The translations under genes and the position numbers were made by a program. Under the pieces are notes generated by a model. The model was given only the letters and a program-made list of their open reading frames with translations, was not told the origin of the DNA and did no database searches. From positions 3,596,001 through 3,660,000 of the forward strand of contig NZ_CP093301.1 of the NCBI RefSeq assembly GCF_024362785.1: DNA of 64,000 bases. Direction: 5' to 3'. This document shows, one piece after another, positions 26,986-36,770 of the stretch. Source of the DNA: Evansella sp. LMS18. Its GTDB lineage: Bacteria; Bacillota; Bacilli; Bacillales; Salisediminibacteriaceae. How positions within the stretch are numbered: position 1 is the stretch's first letter; every line of letters starts with the position of its first letter.

Positions 26986-28464
26986 GTGGAAAAAATTGAT
27001 ATCTTTAAAGATATTGCGGAACGAACAGGCGGTGATATTTACTTAGGGGTGGTAGGGGCGGTCCGGACAGGTAAGTCTACCTTTATTAAAAAGTTTATGG
27101 AGCTCGCAGTTATCCCAAACATTGAAAATGAAGCAGATCGGGCAAGAGCACAGGATGAATTACCTCAAAGTGCTGCAGGAAAGCAAATAATGACCACTGA
27201 ACCTAAGTTTGTACCTAACCAGGCAGTTAAAATACATGTAGGCGATGGCCTTGATGTTAATGTGAGAGTGGTTGACAGCGTTGGGTACGCCGTTCCTGGA
27301 GCGAGGGGATACGAAGATGAAAACGGGCCCCGGATGATTAATACCCCGTGGTACGAGGATCCAATCCCTTTCCACGAAGCTGCGGAAATCGGTACGAGAA
27401 AGGTTATACAGGAACATTCCACACTAGGAGTTGTAGTGACAACCGATGGCTCTATTGGCGAGATTGAAAGAAGCGATTATGCAGAGTCTGAAAAGAGGGT
27501 AATCGAAGAGCTCAAAGAAGTCGGAAAGCCGTTCATTGTCCTTGTTAATAGTGTCCACCCGCAGCATCCGGATACGGAACAGCTGAGATCGAGTATTGAA
27601 GAGGAGCATGACGTGCCTGTTTTGGCTATGAATATTGAAGGGATGGCAGAGCAGGATATTAATAATGTAATGCGTGAAGTGCTCTTTGAATTTCCTGTCC
27701 ATGAAGTGAATGTGAACCTGCCAAGCTGGGTGATGGTGCTTAAGGAAGATCACTGGCTGAGAGACAACTATGAAATAGCTGTGAGGGATACTGTTAAAGA
27801 TATTAAGCGTCTGAGAGATGTAGACAGGGTTGTTGGCCAGTTCTTTGAATACGAATTTATCGATGAAGCCCGTCTTGCGGGGATCGAGATGGGGCAGGGA
27901 GTAGCGGAAATTGACCTGCATGCGCCTGATGATCTCTATGATGAAATATTAAAAGAAGTGGTTGGTGTTGAAATCCGCGGCAAAGACCACTTGCTGGAGC
28001 TTATGCAGGACTTTTCAGAAGCAAAACGGGAGTATGACCAGGTTGCGGAAGCACTGAAAATGGTTAAACAGACAGGGTACGGAATTGCCGCCCCGTCTAT
28101 CGAGGATATGAGCCTTGATGAGCCGGAAATTATCAGGCAGGGTTCCAGGTTTGGTGTCCGTTTAAAAGCTGTAGCTCCTTCCATTCACATGATCAAAGTA
28201 GATGTGGAATCTGAATTTGCTCCTATCATAGGAACTGAAAAGCAAAGCGAAGAACTTGTGCGTTACCTGATGCAGGACTTTGAAGAAAATCCATTGTCTA
28301 TCTGGAACTCCGATATATTTGGAAGGTCCCTCAATTCCATTGTGCGGGAAGGAATATCAGCTAAATTATCATTAATGCCTGAAAATGCGAGGTATAAACT
28401 TAAAGAGACACTGGAGCGTATTATCAATGAGGGATCAGGAGGATTAATAGCCATTATTTTATAA
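26986..28464 (+). CDS. spoIVA: Spore morphogenetic ATPase SpoIVA
   Basis: Forms the basement layer of the spore coat on the outer forespore membrane by ATP-driven polymerisation. 492 residues from the GTG at 26986 (GGGAGGGG upstream), exactly the B. subtilis length; an upstream ATG adds 19 unconserved residues. Walker A GAVRTGKST (about residues 22-30), a conserved VVDSVGYAVPGA switch region, and the C-terminal end EGSGGLIAIIL that anchors to SpoVM are all present. Very strongly conserved. Confidence 0.97.
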   Translation: MEKIDIFKDIAERTGGDIYLGVVGAVRTGKSTFIKKFMELAVIPNIENEADRARAQDELPQSAAGKQIMTTEPKFVPNQAVKIHVGDGLDVNVRVVDSVGYAVPGARGYEDENGPRMINTPWYEDPIPFHEAAEIGTRKVIQEHSTLGVVVTTDGSIGEIERSDYAESEKRVIEELKEVGKPFIVLVNSVHPQHPDTEQLRSSIEEEHDVPVLAMNIEGMAEQDINNVMREVLFEFPVHEVNVNLPSWVMVLKEDHWLRDNYEIAVRDTVKDIKRLRDVDRVVGQFFEYEFIDEARLAGIEMGQGVAEIDLHAPDDLYDEILKEVVGVEIRGKDHLLELMQDFSEAKREYDQVAEALKMVKQTGYGIAAPSIEDMSLDEPEIIRQGSRFGVRLKAVAPSIHMIKVDVESEFAPIIGTEKQSEELVRYLMQDFEENPLSIWNSDIFGRSLNSIVREGISAKLSLMPENARYKLKETLERIINEGSGGLIAIIL

Positions 28465-28465
28465 G

Positions 28466-28488
28466 CTCTCCACACGGAGGGTTTTTTC
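28466..28488 (+). terminator. Short terminator of spoIVA
   Basis: CTCC-ACAC-GGAG stem followed by GGTTTTTTC directly after the stop. Confidence 0.65.
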
Positions 28489-28879
28489 TTTGCTTATTTT
28501 TAACGGGGAGGTATATAGTTAGATGGAGAAGTAAGCGGAAAGCGGAAATTTCCTCACTCAGGGACAGAGGATCCGGTCTTCGGAATGCTGAATAGGTTAG
28601 GGCAGGGTTTCTCAAATGACCGCTTTACTTGTTCCAGTCTAGCCAGCCTGTCTTTTATAAATTTGGAAACAAATGTTAACTATTCGATGAAATTTTGGCA
28701 AATAAGGTAAAAAAGTCATGAAATTACAAGGAATTCCGCAAAAAATGTTGAATTATTTTTATTAATCGTTTAAGATTAGCCTTGTTATCCCTTGATTTAC
28801 AGGGAAACACGTATAAAAAGTTTATTTTTGTGAAAGAAAAGAAATAACACTAATGATTCTATGGGAGGAGGTGAATGGT
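28489..28879. other. Intergenic region spoIVA-hbs
   Basis: Non-coding. AAGTAAGCGG (28529-28538) and CCGCTTTACTT (28620-28630) form an imperfect inverted pair around 80 bp of unique DNA. The last 150 bp are very AT-rich and should hold the hbs promoter, for example TTGATT (28792-28797) and TATAAA (28812-28817), though their spacing (14 nt) is short. Confidence 0.45.
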
Positions 28880-29152
28880 ATGAATAAGACAGAACTTATC
28901 AATGCTGTAGCTGAAAAGGCGGAACTTTCCAAAAAGGATGCTACTAACGCAGTAGATGCAGTCTTTGACGTCATCACTGGTTCTCTTCAAAACAATGAAA
29001 AAGTACAACTGATTGGTTTCGGAAACTTTGAAGTTCGCGAGCGTGCAGCCCGTAAAGGACGCAACCCGCAGACTGGAGAAGAAATCGAAATCCCTGCAAG
29101 CAATGTACCTGCTTTCAAGCCTGGTAAAGCCCTTAAAGATGCAGTTAAATAA
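28880..29152 (+). CDS. hbs: DNA-binding protein HU (HBsu)
   Basis: Histone-like dimeric DNA-bending protein, 90 residues. [20 protein letters not shown] start, [21 protein letters not shown] arm region and the C-terminal [14 protein letters not shown] are classical. The start at 28880 is preceded by a perfect GGGAGGAGGTGA; the in-frame ATG at 28853 lies before this site. Single-gene unit with a strong terminator. Confidence 0.97.
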   Translation: MNKTELINAVAEKAELSKKDATNAVDAVFDVITGSLQNNEKVQLIGFGNFEVRERAARKGRNPQTGEEIEIPASNVPAFKPGKALKDAVK

Positions 29153-29182
29153 TAACATACATACAGGGCCGCGAATTGCCGC

Positions 29183-29217
29183 AAAAAAAAGAGCCACTTT
29201 AGTGGTTCTTTTTTTTT
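29183..29217 (+). terminator. Terminator of hbs
   Basis: AAGAGCCACT-TT-AGTGGTTCTT stem followed by nine T. Confidence 0.9.
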
Positions 29218-29349
29218 GTGTGTTTATTTTCCACCTGCAGGAATAATAAGAGGAAGGCGTTGCACAGCACGCTCTGCTTGTATTTATATTGCAGAATATG
29301 CTAGAATTTTATCGACTTAATGAGTGATATAATGAACGGAGGCACCTCT

Positions 29350-29916
29350 ATGAATAAAGTTGACCATAAAAAAATTGAAGAGGCCGTAACAATGATTCTT
29401 GAAGCAGTCGGAGAAGATCCATCCAGGGAAGGGCTTACGGATACACCCAAGCGTGTGGCGCGAATGTACGAGGAAATTTTTCAGGGAATCAATCAGGATC
29501 CGAAAGAGCATTTCACAACTATTTTTGGCGAGGACCATGAAGAACTTGTTCTGGTAAAAGATATTCCATTTTATTCTACTTGCGAACATCACCTCGTCCC
29601 GTTTTTTGGAAAAGCCCATATTGGTTACATACCACAAGGCGGAAAAGTTACAGGGCTGAGTAAACTGGCGAGGGCAGTTGAAGCAGTGACAAAGCGGCCG
29701 CAGCTGCAGGAGAGGATTACTTCCACCATTGCAGACTCCATAGTTGAAACGCTGGAACCTCATGGAGTTATTGTTGTAGTTGAAGCAGAACATATGTGTA
29801 TGACAATGCGTGGCGTGAAAAAGCCGGGATCTCAGACAGTAACCTCCGCTGTACGGGGGCATTTTGAGAAAAATCCAGCTGCCCGCGCCGAAGTTCTGAC
29901 ACTGATAAAGGGGTAG
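29350..29916 (+). CDS. folE: GTP cyclohydrolase I
   Basis: First enzyme of folate synthesis, GTP to dihydroneopterin triphosphate. 188 residues, zinc-dependent FolE1 type: the metal ligands appear in [12 protein letters not shown] and EHMCMTMRG. The ATG at 29350 with CGGAGGC upstream is preferred over the ATG at 29320. It is followed by mtrB 63 bp later, the same folE-mtrB (mtrAB) pair as in B. subtilis. Confidence 0.96.
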   Translation: MNKVDHKKIEEAVTMILEAVGEDPSREGLTDTPKRVARMYEEIFQGINQDPKEHFTTIFGEDHEELVLVKDIPFYSTCEHHLVPFFGKAHIGYIPQGGKVTGLSKLARAVEAVTKRPQLQERITSTIADSIVETLEPHGVIVVVEAEHMCMTMRGVKKPGSQTVTSAVRGHFEKNPAARAEVLTLIKG

Positions 29917-29979
29917 ACCTCTGATCTGCACTAACTGGCAGGAATATTTTTCAAAACAACTTCACAGGGAGTGAATGAA

Positions 29980-30198
29980 ATGTCCGATCAGAAAGATTAT
30001 ATAGTTATTAAAGCAAAGCAGGACGGGGTTAACGTCATCGGCTTAACAAGAGGGACGGATACACGGTTTCACCATTCAGAGAAGCTGGATAAAAACGAAG
30101 TAATGATTGCCCAGTTCACAGAACATACATCAGCGATTAAAATACGGGGAAAAGCGGTTATCCAGACAGCCCATGGGGAAATGCACAGTGATGAATAA
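29980..30198 (+). CDS. mtrB: TRAP, trp RNA-binding attenuation protein
   Basis: Forms an 11-subunit ring that, with bound tryptophan, wraps (G/U)AG repeats in the trp leader RNA and causes termination. 72 residues; the tryptophan-binding GLTRGTDT loop and the RNA-contacting lysine/lysine/arginine set (in SEKLDK and IKIRG) are conserved. ATG 29980 is used, with AGGGAGTGA upstream; a GTG at 29971 overlaps this site. The matching target, an 11-slot triplet array, lies at 40012-40064. Confidence 0.96.
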   Translation: MSDQKDYIVIKAKQDGVNVIGLTRGTDTRFHHSEKLDKNEVMIAQFTEHTSAIKIRGKAVIQTAHGEMHSDE

Positions 30199-30203
30199 GC
30201 AGT

Positions 30204-30230
30204 GCGGGCAGGTTAATCCTGCTTTTCTTT
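30204..30230 (+). terminator. Terminator of folE-mtrB
   Basis: GCAGG-TTAAT-CCTGC stem followed by TTTTCTTT, six bases after the mtrB stop. Confidence 0.8.
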
Positions 30231-30263
30231 ATGTCCCTCAGTGATGAACCTCGGAAGCTCCTC

Positions 30264-30292
30264 TTATCCATACCTGGCAATTATGGTATACT
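30264..30292 (+). promoter_or_regulatory. Candidate promoter of the hepS-hepT operon
   Basis: Extended -10 TGGTATACT (30284-30292) with a weak -35 TTATCC (30264-30269) at 17 nt. Confidence 0.5.
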
Positions 30293-30407
30293 AAAAATGA
30301 TGGAGCGCTGAAACAATTATTATGCCAGTTTGCATAAATAGTGGTTAATCAAAGCAAGGTGCTTGATGCTGTGCGACAAAATAGAAATTGCGTTGGGGGA
30401 TCTGTTA

Positions 30408-31229
30408 ATGACATCATCATATACTTACACCAAAGAACTTAGCGAAGAACTTAATGAGATTTTTGAGAGTTTCTATACCCGGATCGAGCATCCTTATTTA
30501 AAGAAATACATAGAAGAACCATCCCTTGATAAGGATCAGGGAATTATCTTATTCAGTATGATGAAGGAAAAGCAGCTTTCGTCCTCCTATATTAATAAAT
30601 GCGTAATTACTGCCTACCTCGTACAGGCTGCCCTTGATACCCACGAGAAAGTTTCTGCAGATCAGCAGACAGAAGATTCCCTTAAAAAGAAAAGACAGCT
30701 GAGAGTGCTGGCGGGCGACTATTACAGCAGTCTCTACTACTTTATGCTGTCAAAAATAAATGACCTCTCAATGATCAGGGCTCTTGCCTGTTCCATTAAA
30801 GAAATTAATGAGGCAAAGATGAATGTTTACCAAAATAAGAAGCTGGACTATTACAAATGTGCAGAAAAGGTAGCGACGATTGATTCATCGGTCGTCCAGC
30901 ATGTGGCTGGTGTACTTAATCTTCCGGAATGGAAACATGCTTCTAAAGAATTTTTTCTCCTGAAAAGGCTGCTTACGGAGAGAACGATGTTTGTGAAAGA
31001 AGGAAAAAAAGGCCCACTCGCATTAATACTGGCTTCCGAGTCATACGCTGAAGGCAGAAGCGACCAGTATGTGGATGATTTGTTTATTTCCCGGATTGAG
31101 ACGGTTAAGGACAGACTTTACGGGATGTGTACGGAAGGGACAACCTTACAATCCATCATCTGCTCACGTGTGGAGGAATTGCTGGAAGAAGTACGCTATG
31201 AAAAACAATGTGTTGCAGAGGAAGGATAA
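30408..31229 (+). CDS. hepS: Heptaprenyl diphosphate synthase component I
   Basis: Small non-catalytic subunit that works with HepT to make the C35 tail of menaquinone-7. 273 residues. Recognisable by the [11 protein letters not shown] segment near residue 28, [16 protein letters not shown] and [16 protein letters not shown]. The start at 30408 puts HPYL at the same distance as in B. subtilis HepS and has GGGGGA upstream; ATG 30366 would add 14 residues. First gene of a six-gene quinone operon, four bases before menG. Confidence 0.9.
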   Translation: MTSSYTYTKELSEELNEIFESFYTRIEHPYLKKYIEEPSLDKDQGIILFSMMKEKQLSSSYINKCVITAYLVQAALDTHEKVSADQQTEDSLKKKRQLRVLAGDYYSSLYYFMLSKINDLSMIRALACSIKEINEAKMNVYQNKKLDYYKCAEKVATIDSSVVQHVAGVLNLPEWKHASKEFFLLKRLLTERTMFVKEGKKGPLALILASESYAEGRSDQYVDDLFISRIETVKDRLYGMCTEGTTLQSIICSRVEELLEEVRYEKQCVAEEG

Positions 31230-31233
31230 AGTA

Positions 31234-31956
31234 ATGGCACAGTCTAAAGAAGAAAAAGTTCATCAGGTTTTTGAATCAATATATGGCAATTACGATAAAA
31301 TGAATTCCATTATAAGTTTTCAGCTTCATCTGGCCTGGAGAAAAGATACGATGAAGAAAATGGCTGTTCAGGAAGGTGCGAGCGCGCTGGATGTATGCTG
31401 CGGTACAGCTGACTGGACAATCGCCCTCGGCAAGGCTGCAGGCAGGAACGGTAAGGTCACAGGCCTTGATTTCAGCCGTAATATGCTTTCTGTCGGGGAG
31501 AAAAAGATTAAAGAAGAAGGAATGGAACAAGTCAAGCTCGTACATGGAAATGCTATGGAGCTTCCATTCGAAGATAATTCCTTTGATTTTGTCACTATTG
31601 GCTTCGGGTTAAGGAATGTTCCTGATTATATGGCGGTACTGAAAGAAATGCACCGCGTAGTTAAACCAGGGGGAATGGCGGTCTGCCTGGAAACATCACA
31701 GCCTGACCTTCCGGTGTTCAGACAGGTTTACTGGCTTTATTTTAAATACGTTATGCCTGTTTTTGGGAAAATATTCGCGAAGAGCTATAAGGAATATTCA
31801 TGGCTCCAGGAATCCGCTCAATCATTCCCGGGAAAAAAGGAACTGAAGCAGATGTTTGAGGAAGCTGGATTCAGTAAGGTAAGCTATAAATCCTATTCCG
31901 GCGGTGCAGCGGCATCCCACTTTGCGAAAAAGACTGATAGATTATCGAATCACTAA
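31234..31956 (+). CDS. menG: Demethylmenaquinone methyltransferase
   Basis: SAM-dependent C-methylation, the last step to menaquinone, common to both the classical and futalosine routes. 240 residues with motif [30 protein letters not shown] and [12 protein letters not shown]. The start ATG follows AGAGGAAGG; a longer open frame upstream lies out of phase over hepS. Between hepS and hepT, where B. subtilis has only menG, three extra genes follow here. Confidence 0.96.
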   Translation: MAQSKEEKVHQVFESIYGNYDKMNSIISFQLHLAWRKDTMKKMAVQEGASALDVCCGTADWTIALGKAAGRNGKVTGLDFSRNMLSVGEKKIKEEGMEQVKLVHGNAMELPFEDNSFDFVTIGFGLRNVPDYMAVLKEMHRVVKPGGMAVCLETSQPDLPVFRQVYWLYFKYVMPVFGKIFAKSYKEYSWLQESAQSFPGKKELKQMFEEAGFSKVSYKSYSGGAAASHFAKKTDRLSNH

Positions 31957-31981
31957 CTGCAGGATAAGCGAGGATATGTTC

Positions 31982-32842
31982 ATGAAGAAGTTAAAAATAA
32001 TATTAGAGATGATAAAGTTCGAACACACTGTCTTTGCACTCCCGTTTGCATTTCTCGGAGCTGTATTAGGCAGTCTCCTGTTAGAGGGGAATTGGCCTAC
32101 AATCAGCGAGTGGATCTGGATAACGCTGGCAATGGTTGGTGCCAGAAGTGCGGCAATGACTTTAAACAGAATTATTGATTCAAAGATTGATAAAGCAAAT
32201 CCCAGGACTGCTGACAGGGCAATTCCTGCCGGGTTGGTCTCCAGAGCAGAGACGGGTCTGTTTCTCGTACTTTCGTTCGTCCTTCTGTTTGTTTCAGCAT
32301 TCCAGTTAAATATGCTGGCTGTCTATTTACTGCCTGTTGCTGTATTTTTTCTTGTTTTCTATTCTTATACAAAAAGATTTACATGGCTTTGCCATGTTTT
32401 CCTTGGTATTACGATTGGTTTAGGGCCTCTTGGAGGCTGGGTTGGTGCAACCGGTACCTTGACCTGGGAGGCATTTGTTTTATTCCTTGCTGTTGCTTTA
32501 TGGACAGCAGGCTTTGATGTGATTTATGCCACTCAGGATGCGGATTACGACAAAGAGGTCAAATTATATTCAATCCCAAGTGTTTTTGGAATTCCTAAAG
32601 CGCTTTTATTTGCAAGAGGATTCCATATATTAAGCTTAACAGCTATGATCGTATTATTTTTTATCACTCCGCTAAGCTGGATATATCTGGCTGGGGTGCT
32701 CATTGTGGCCGGTATAATGATTTATGAACATTCCCTTGTTTCTCCTCACGATCTTTCGAAGGTGAATGTAGCCTTTTTCACAATGAACGGAATAATCAGC
32801 CTGACTATGCTTGCATTTACGATAGGAGATCTGCTTATATGA
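31982..32842 (+). CDS. mqnP: UbiA-family prenyltransferase of the futalosine pathway (MqnP)
   Basis: Predicted to attach the heptaprenyl chain to the dihydroxynaphthoate made by the futalosine route. 286 residues, about eight membrane helices. Both Asp-rich motifs are visible: NRIIDSKID (about residue 61) and a second DADYD motif in YATQDADYDKEVKLYSIP. It resembles UbiA 4-hydroxybenzoate prenyltransferases more than MenA, and its neighbours ubiX and mqnA argue for menaquinone rather than ubiquinone, which Bacilli do not make. ATG 31982 is preceded by GCGAGGA. Confidence 0.87.
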   Translation: MKKLKIILEMIKFEHTVFALPFAFLGAVLGSLLLEGNWPTISEWIWITLAMVGARSAAMTLNRIIDSKIDKANPRTADRAIPAGLVSRAETGLFLVLSFVLLFVSAFQLNMLAVYLLPVAVFFLVFYSYTKRFTWLCHVFLGITIGLGPLGGWVGATGTLTWEAFVLFLAVALWTAGFDVIYATQDADYDKEVKLYSIPSVFGIPKALLFARGFHILSLTAMIVLFFITPLSWIYLAGVLIVAGIMIYEHSLVSPHDLSKVNVAFFTMNGIISLTMLAFTIGDLLI

Positions 32843-33441
32843 ACACCGACAATAAGATATTTGCAGTAGGGATTACCGGGGCAAGCGGAGCAGTATATGG
32901 AGTAAGGGTTGTGCAGTCGCTTTTAAGAGCGGAACATACAGTACACCTGCTGATGACAGAGGCAGCATGGCAGGTGTTTTATTATGAACTGGGTATGGAC
33001 ACGACTGACAGGGAAAGCTGTCTGGAAGAACTGTTTGGCAAAAATGACAATCTTCATTTTCATACTCAGCAGGATTTTTCAGCCCCAATCGCCAGTGGTT
33101 CAGCAAAAAATGACGGTATGATAATCGTTCCTTGTTCTATGGGAACTTTAGCCAAAATCGCTAATGGCATATCCGGAAATCTGCTGGAGAGAACTGCCGA
33201 TGTTATGCTTAAAGAGAGAAGAAAATTAATTATCGTTCCGAGAGAAACACCGCTCCATTCTGTGCATTTGGAAAACATGAAAAAAGTGAGTGACCAGGGT
33301 GGGCAGATTGTACCTGCGATGCCTGGTTTTTACCATAATCCGGAGACACTGGACGACCTTGTTAACTTTGTGGCTGGCAAGGTGCTGGACCAGGCCGGGG
33401 TGGAGCATGACCTTTTTAAACGCTGGGGGGAAGAGAGATGA
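32839..33441 (+). CDS. ubiX: Flavin prenyltransferase, UbiX family (MqnM)
   Basis: Makes prenylated FMN, the cofactor of UbiD-type decarboxylases. 200 residues with the FMN-binding GITGASGAVYG start (about residues 12-22), PCSMGTLAKIANG and RETPLHSVHLENM. Within the futalosine route it would serve a UbiD-like decarboxylase (MqnL), which is not in this window. Its ATG overlaps the mqnP stop and its stop overlaps mqnA (ATGA both times), so the three are translationally coupled. Confidence 0.9.
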   Translation: MNTDNKIFAVGITGASGAVYGVRVVQSLLRAEHTVHLLMTEAAWQVFYYELGMDTTDRESCLEELFGKNDNLHFHTQQDFSAPIASGSAKNDGMIIVPCSMGTLAKIANGISGNLLERTADVMLKERRKLIIVPRETPLHSVHLENMKKVSDQGGQIVPAMPGFYHNPETLDDLVNFVAGKVLDQAGVEHDLFKRWGEER

Positions 33442-34295
33442 GCCTCGTAATCGCAGAAATTGCGTATACTAATATTCTGCCCTTGTTTTATCATATTGAC
33501 AGGGAAATGCTAAAAAGCAGAGGATGCAGCTTCGTGCCTAAAATCCCCTCCCAGTTAAACAGGGACATGGCGGAAGGGAATGTCCATATTGGCGGTATTT
33601 CCTCGTTTGCGTACGGTGAACATAGTGAGGAGTATATCCTCCTTCCGGATATGTCTGTTTCATCCCCTGCTGCAGTGGGATCTATTTTCCTGTTTTCTAA
33701 AGTTCCGCTAACTCAGCTTGACGGACGGTCGGTTGCCCTCACTTCAAGCTCAGCAACATCAGTTAACCTGCTTAAAATCATACTTAAAAAATTTTATAAC
33801 CTTAATGTAAATTACGAAACGATGGCCCCGGATTACCATTCCATGCTTGCGTCCCATGATGCCTGCCTGCTCATAGGTGATGATGCGATCCGCTCCGTCT
33901 GGAATGCGGACAATAGTATCTACAGGTATGATTTAGGAGAGTTATGGGCTCACTTTACATCCTTGCCAATGACTTTTGCGGTAATAGCAGCGAGAAGGGA
34001 TGCATGGCTGAAGGAGCCAGAACTCCTTCACTCCCTTTATGACCAGTTCCAGTTGAGCAAGAAGGCAGTGCTCCGGGATGGATTTAAAGAAATGATTGAA
34101 AAGATACGCGGGGAGATGGGAGGTTCGTACTTTTTCTGGGAGAATTATTTTAACGGGCTTAATTACGATCTTTCAGCTAAGCATATCGAAGGCCTTCATC
34201 TGTATTATGACCTGGCTTATGAGCTGGGCTTGCTGGATGAGAAAGTAAACAAAATTTCGCTTTGGCAGCCGGCTGGCTATTGTCAATCTGTATAA
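33438..34295 (+). CDS. mqnA: Chorismate dehydratase MqnA
   Basis: First committed enzyme of the futalosine menaquinone pathway, converting chorismate to 3-[(1-carboxyvinyl)oxy]benzoate. 285 residues with the N-terminal EIAYTNILPLFYHID, the SSFAYGEHSEEYILLPDMSV segment and LTSSSATSVNLLKI, typical of this periplasmic-binding-protein-fold family. The chorismate it uses is made by aroC and aroB a few genes downstream. Overlaps ubiX by four bases; hepT follows 20 bp later. Confidence 0.9.
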   Translation: MSLVIAEIAYTNILPLFYHIDREMLKSRGCSFVPKIPSQLNRDMAEGNVHIGGISSFAYGEHSEEYILLPDMSVSSPAAVGSIFLFSKVPLTQLDGRSVALTSSSATSVNLLKIILKKFYNLNVNYETMAPDYHSMLASHDACLLIGDDAIRSVWNADNSIYRYDLGELWAHFTSLPMTFAVIAARRDAWLKEPELLHSLYDQFQLSKKAVLRDGFKEMIEKIRGEMGGSYFFWENYFNGLNYDLSAKHIEGLHLYYDLAYELGLLDEKVNKISLWQPAGYCQSV

Positions 34296-34315
34296 CGAAG
34301 ACAAGGTGGACACAT

Positions 34316-35287
34316 ATGAAACTGACAGATATTTATTGGCATTTACGTTCTGACATTGGGAAGATAGAAAAAGAAATTGAAAGAAATATTAACGCCGAAC
34401 ACCCGGTGCTCCAGGAAGCTTCAGCACATATACTTAAAGCGGGGGGCAAACGCATACGGCCTGTGTTTGTTCTTCTAGCTGCCCAGTTTGGCACCTATAA
34501 TCTGGAGGAAATTAAAAAAATAGCTGTCCCCCTTGAATTAATACATATGGGCTCCCTTGTTCATGATGATGTGATTGATGATGCAGAACTCCGCCGGGGA
34601 AAAAAGACAATTAAGGCTAAGTGGGATAACAAGGTTGCTATGTACACAGGAGATTATATGTTTGCAAGAGCTATAGAGATAGCCACAGAAAGCCATTCTC
34701 CGGAAGTGCATCAGCTGCTCTCAGAAGCAATGGTGGAAATGTGTATTGGGGAAGTAGAACAAATAAGAGACCAGTATAACTGGAATCAGAACCTGAGAAT
34801 GTATTTCCGCCGTATAAAGCGAAAAACAGCTTTGTTGATTTCGGTGAGCTGCCAGCTCGGCGCTGTGGCAGCAGAGGCACCGGTAATGTATCAGCGTGAA
34901 CTGGCCCGGTACGGCTACTATACAGGTATGGCTTTTCAGATTACAGACGATATTCTTGATTTTACAGGTACAGAAAAGGAACTCGGCAAACCTGCCGGAA
35001 GCGATCTGCTGCAAGGGAACATAACTCTCCCGGCTTTATATGCCATGCATCATGATCCATCGATAAAACAGCGGGTGATCAGTTACCTGAACGGTGCAGA
35101 CGGCTCAAGGGAGAATATCAAACAAACGATAAAGCTCATTAAAGAGTCAGGGGCTGTAGGGTATTCGAAGGAAATGGCCGACAGGTATCTTGAAAAATCA
35201 AGAGAAGCAATGGCAGATCTTCCTGACATTCAGGCGAAGAAAGCCTTGATGCAAATCGCTGATTATATTGGCAGCCGCAAGTTTTAA
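34316..35287 (+). CDS. hepT: Heptaprenyl diphosphate synthase component II
   Basis: Catalytic trans-prenyltransferase subunit paired with HepS. 323 residues. First Asp-rich motif HDDVIDDAELRRG (about residues 83-95), second motif QITDDILDFTG, and the basic GGKRIRP loop for isopentenyl diphosphate. ATG 34316 follows AAGGTGG; the frame upstream is out of the family N terminus. Last gene of the quinone operon. Confidence 0.95.
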   Translation: MKLTDIYWHLRSDIGKIEKEIERNINAEHPVLQEASAHILKAGGKRIRPVFVLLAAQFGTYNLEEIKKIAVPLELIHMGSLVHDDVIDDAELRRGKKTIKAKWDNKVAMYTGDYMFARAIEIATESHSPEVHQLLSEAMVEMCIGEVEQIRDQYNWNQNLRMYFRRIKRKTALLISVSCQLGAVAAEAPVMYQRELARYGYYTGMAFQITDDILDFTGTEKELGKPAGSDLLQGNITLPALYAMHHDPSIKQRVISYLNGADGSRENIKQTIKLIKESGAVGYSKEMADRYLEKSREAMADLPDIQAKKALMQIADYIGSRKF

Positions 35288-35374
35288 CTAGATAAATGTG
35301 ATTCTTCATAAGGCTCTTTGGCGAGGGTCTTTTTGTTTACCTTCTGTTAAAGCGGAGCGATATACTAGTTTCCA

Positions 35375-35403
35375 TTGTGATTTCTGAGAAAATTTGCTAT
35401 AAT
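35375..35403 (+). promoter_or_regulatory. Promoter of ndk
   Basis: TTGTGA (35375-35380), 17 nt, then extended -10 TGCTATAAT (35395-35403). Clear sigma-A match. Confidence 0.75.
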
Positions 35404-35449
35404 CAAAAAGGTTTGTATAGTACATAACAATTTCAGGAGGTAGTCAACA

Positions 35450-35893
35450 ATGGAACGTACTTTTTTAATGGTTAAACCAGACGGAGTGCAGCGCGGCCTT
35501 ATCGGAGAAGTGCTCAGCCGTTTTGAAAAGAAAGGCTTTACTTTAGCGGGAGCAAAAATGTTAGCGATTTCAAAAGAACTTGCCGAGCAGCATTACGGCG
35601 AGCATAAGGAGCGCCCTTTCTTCGGTGAACTCGTTGATTTCATTACTTCCGGACCGGTTTTTGCCATGGTTTGGGAAGGCGATAATGTTATTGCTGAAGC
35701 AAGAAAAATGATGGGTAAAACAAATCCGCAGGAAGCAGCTCCAGGAACGATTCGCGGAGACTTCGGAGTACAGGTTTCCATGAATATTATTCACGGTTCC
35801 GACTCTGAGGAAAGTGCAAAAAGAGAAATAGAATTGTTCTTCAACACAGAAGAGCTTGTAACATACGAAAAAACTGTTTCCAAATGGGTGTAA
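35450..35893 (+). CDS. ndk: Nucleoside diphosphate kinase
   Basis: Equilibrates nucleoside di- and triphosphates through a phospho-histidine. 147 residues; [20 protein letters not shown] start and the catalytic histidine in [12 protein letters not shown] are intact. AGGAGGTAG precedes the ATG. Single-gene unit with its own promoter and terminator. Confidence 0.97.
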   Translation: MERTFLMVKPDGVQRGLIGEVLSRFEKKGFTLAGAKMLAISKELAEQHYGEHKERPFFGELVDFITSGPVFAMVWEGDNVIAEARKMMGKTNPQEAAPGTIRGDFGVQVSMNIIHGSDSEESAKREIELFFNTEELVTYEKTVSKWV

Positions 35894-35894
35894 T

Positions 35895-35924
35895 AAAAAG
35901 CTGCCGGATTCCGGCAGCTTTTTA
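35895..35924 (+). terminator. Terminator of ndk
   Basis: AAAAAGCTGCCGG-ATT-CCGGCAGCTTTTT, right after the stop. Confidence 0.93.
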
Positions 35925-35971
35925 TAACAGTTTGAATTCGGGTGGCAGGCCCTGATAAGGGGAAATGAAGT

Positions 35972-36748
35972 ATGCGGGATGATTATCGTTTATTTGTTCA
36001 AAATATTAAGAGCAGTACTGGAATAGATCTTGGCTTATATAAAGAAGCACAAATGAAAAGGAGGCTCACTTCCCTGAGGGAAAAACAGGGATTCACTAAT
36101 TTTCAGCTATATTATAAAACACTCATAAAAGAGCCGGATATGATGGAAGAATTTTTGACGAGGATGACGATCAATGTTTCTGAGTTTTTCAGGAATCCGG
36201 AGAGATGGGCCATCCTTGAGAAAAAAATTCAGGAGTTAGAGACTTCCCGCAGGAAAATCAGGTTTTGGAGTGCTGCCTGTTCAACGGGTGAAGAACCGTA
36301 TTCCCTGGCAATGCTGCTCAGGAAATATTATACATACAATGATTTTGAAGTACTTGCTACAGATATTGATAAAGTGGTATTAGAAACAGCAAAAAAGGGT
36401 TTTTACATAGAGCGTGCACTTAAAGAAGTCCCGAGTGAAATGCTGAATAGCTTTTTTATAAAAAGTGGGTCAGGATATGAAGTGAAGGAAGAAGTAAAAA
36501 AATCTGTGAAATTCAAACAGCATAATCTCCTCTCGGACAGTTATGAAACAGGTTTTGATTTAGTTATCTGCCGTAACGTTATGATTTACTTTACCGAAGA
36601 GGGAAAACAGGCTTTGTATAAAAAACTGAGCGATTCTCTGAGACCGGGAGGATTATTATTTGTAGGGAGTACAGAACAGATATTCAATCCAAAATTATAT
36701 GGGCTGGAACCTGAAGACACATTCTTTTACAGAAAATCTAATTCCTGA
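35972..36748 (+). CDS. cheR: Chemotaxis methyltransferase CheR
   Basis: Methylates glutamates on chemoreceptors with SAM. 258 residues: N-terminal helical domain (about 1-75, including LTSLREKQGF), then the SAM-binding domain with FWSAACSTGEEPYSLAM, EVLATDID and CRNVMIYF. AAGGGGAAA precedes the ATG. Its position after ndk matches B. subtilis, and with ypfA it indicates a motile organism. Confidence 0.95.
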   Translation: MRDDYRLFVQNIKSSTGIDLGLYKEAQMKRRLTSLREKQGFTNFQLYYKTLIKEPDMMEEFLTRMTINVSEFFRNPERWAILEKKIQELETSRRKIRFWSAACSTGEEPYSLAMLLRKYYTYNDFEVLATDIDKVVLETAKKGFYIERALKEVPSEMLNSFFIKSGSGYEVKEEVKKSVKFKQHNLLSDSYETGFDLVICRNVMIYFTEEGKQALYKKLSDSLRPGGLLFVGSTEQIFNPKLYGLEPEDTFFYRKSNS

Positions 36749-36770
36749 GCATGATGCCACAAAGCTCGCC

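Noticed and set aside
27424-27921. 165-codon minus-strand frame opposite spoIVA
   Set aside because: Shadow of the highly conserved spoIVA frame, with no family resemblance or ribosome site.
31069-31233. 55-residue extension of MenG over hepS
   Set aside because: It is an out-of-frame reading of hepS; the MenG N terminus and ribosome site point to 31234.
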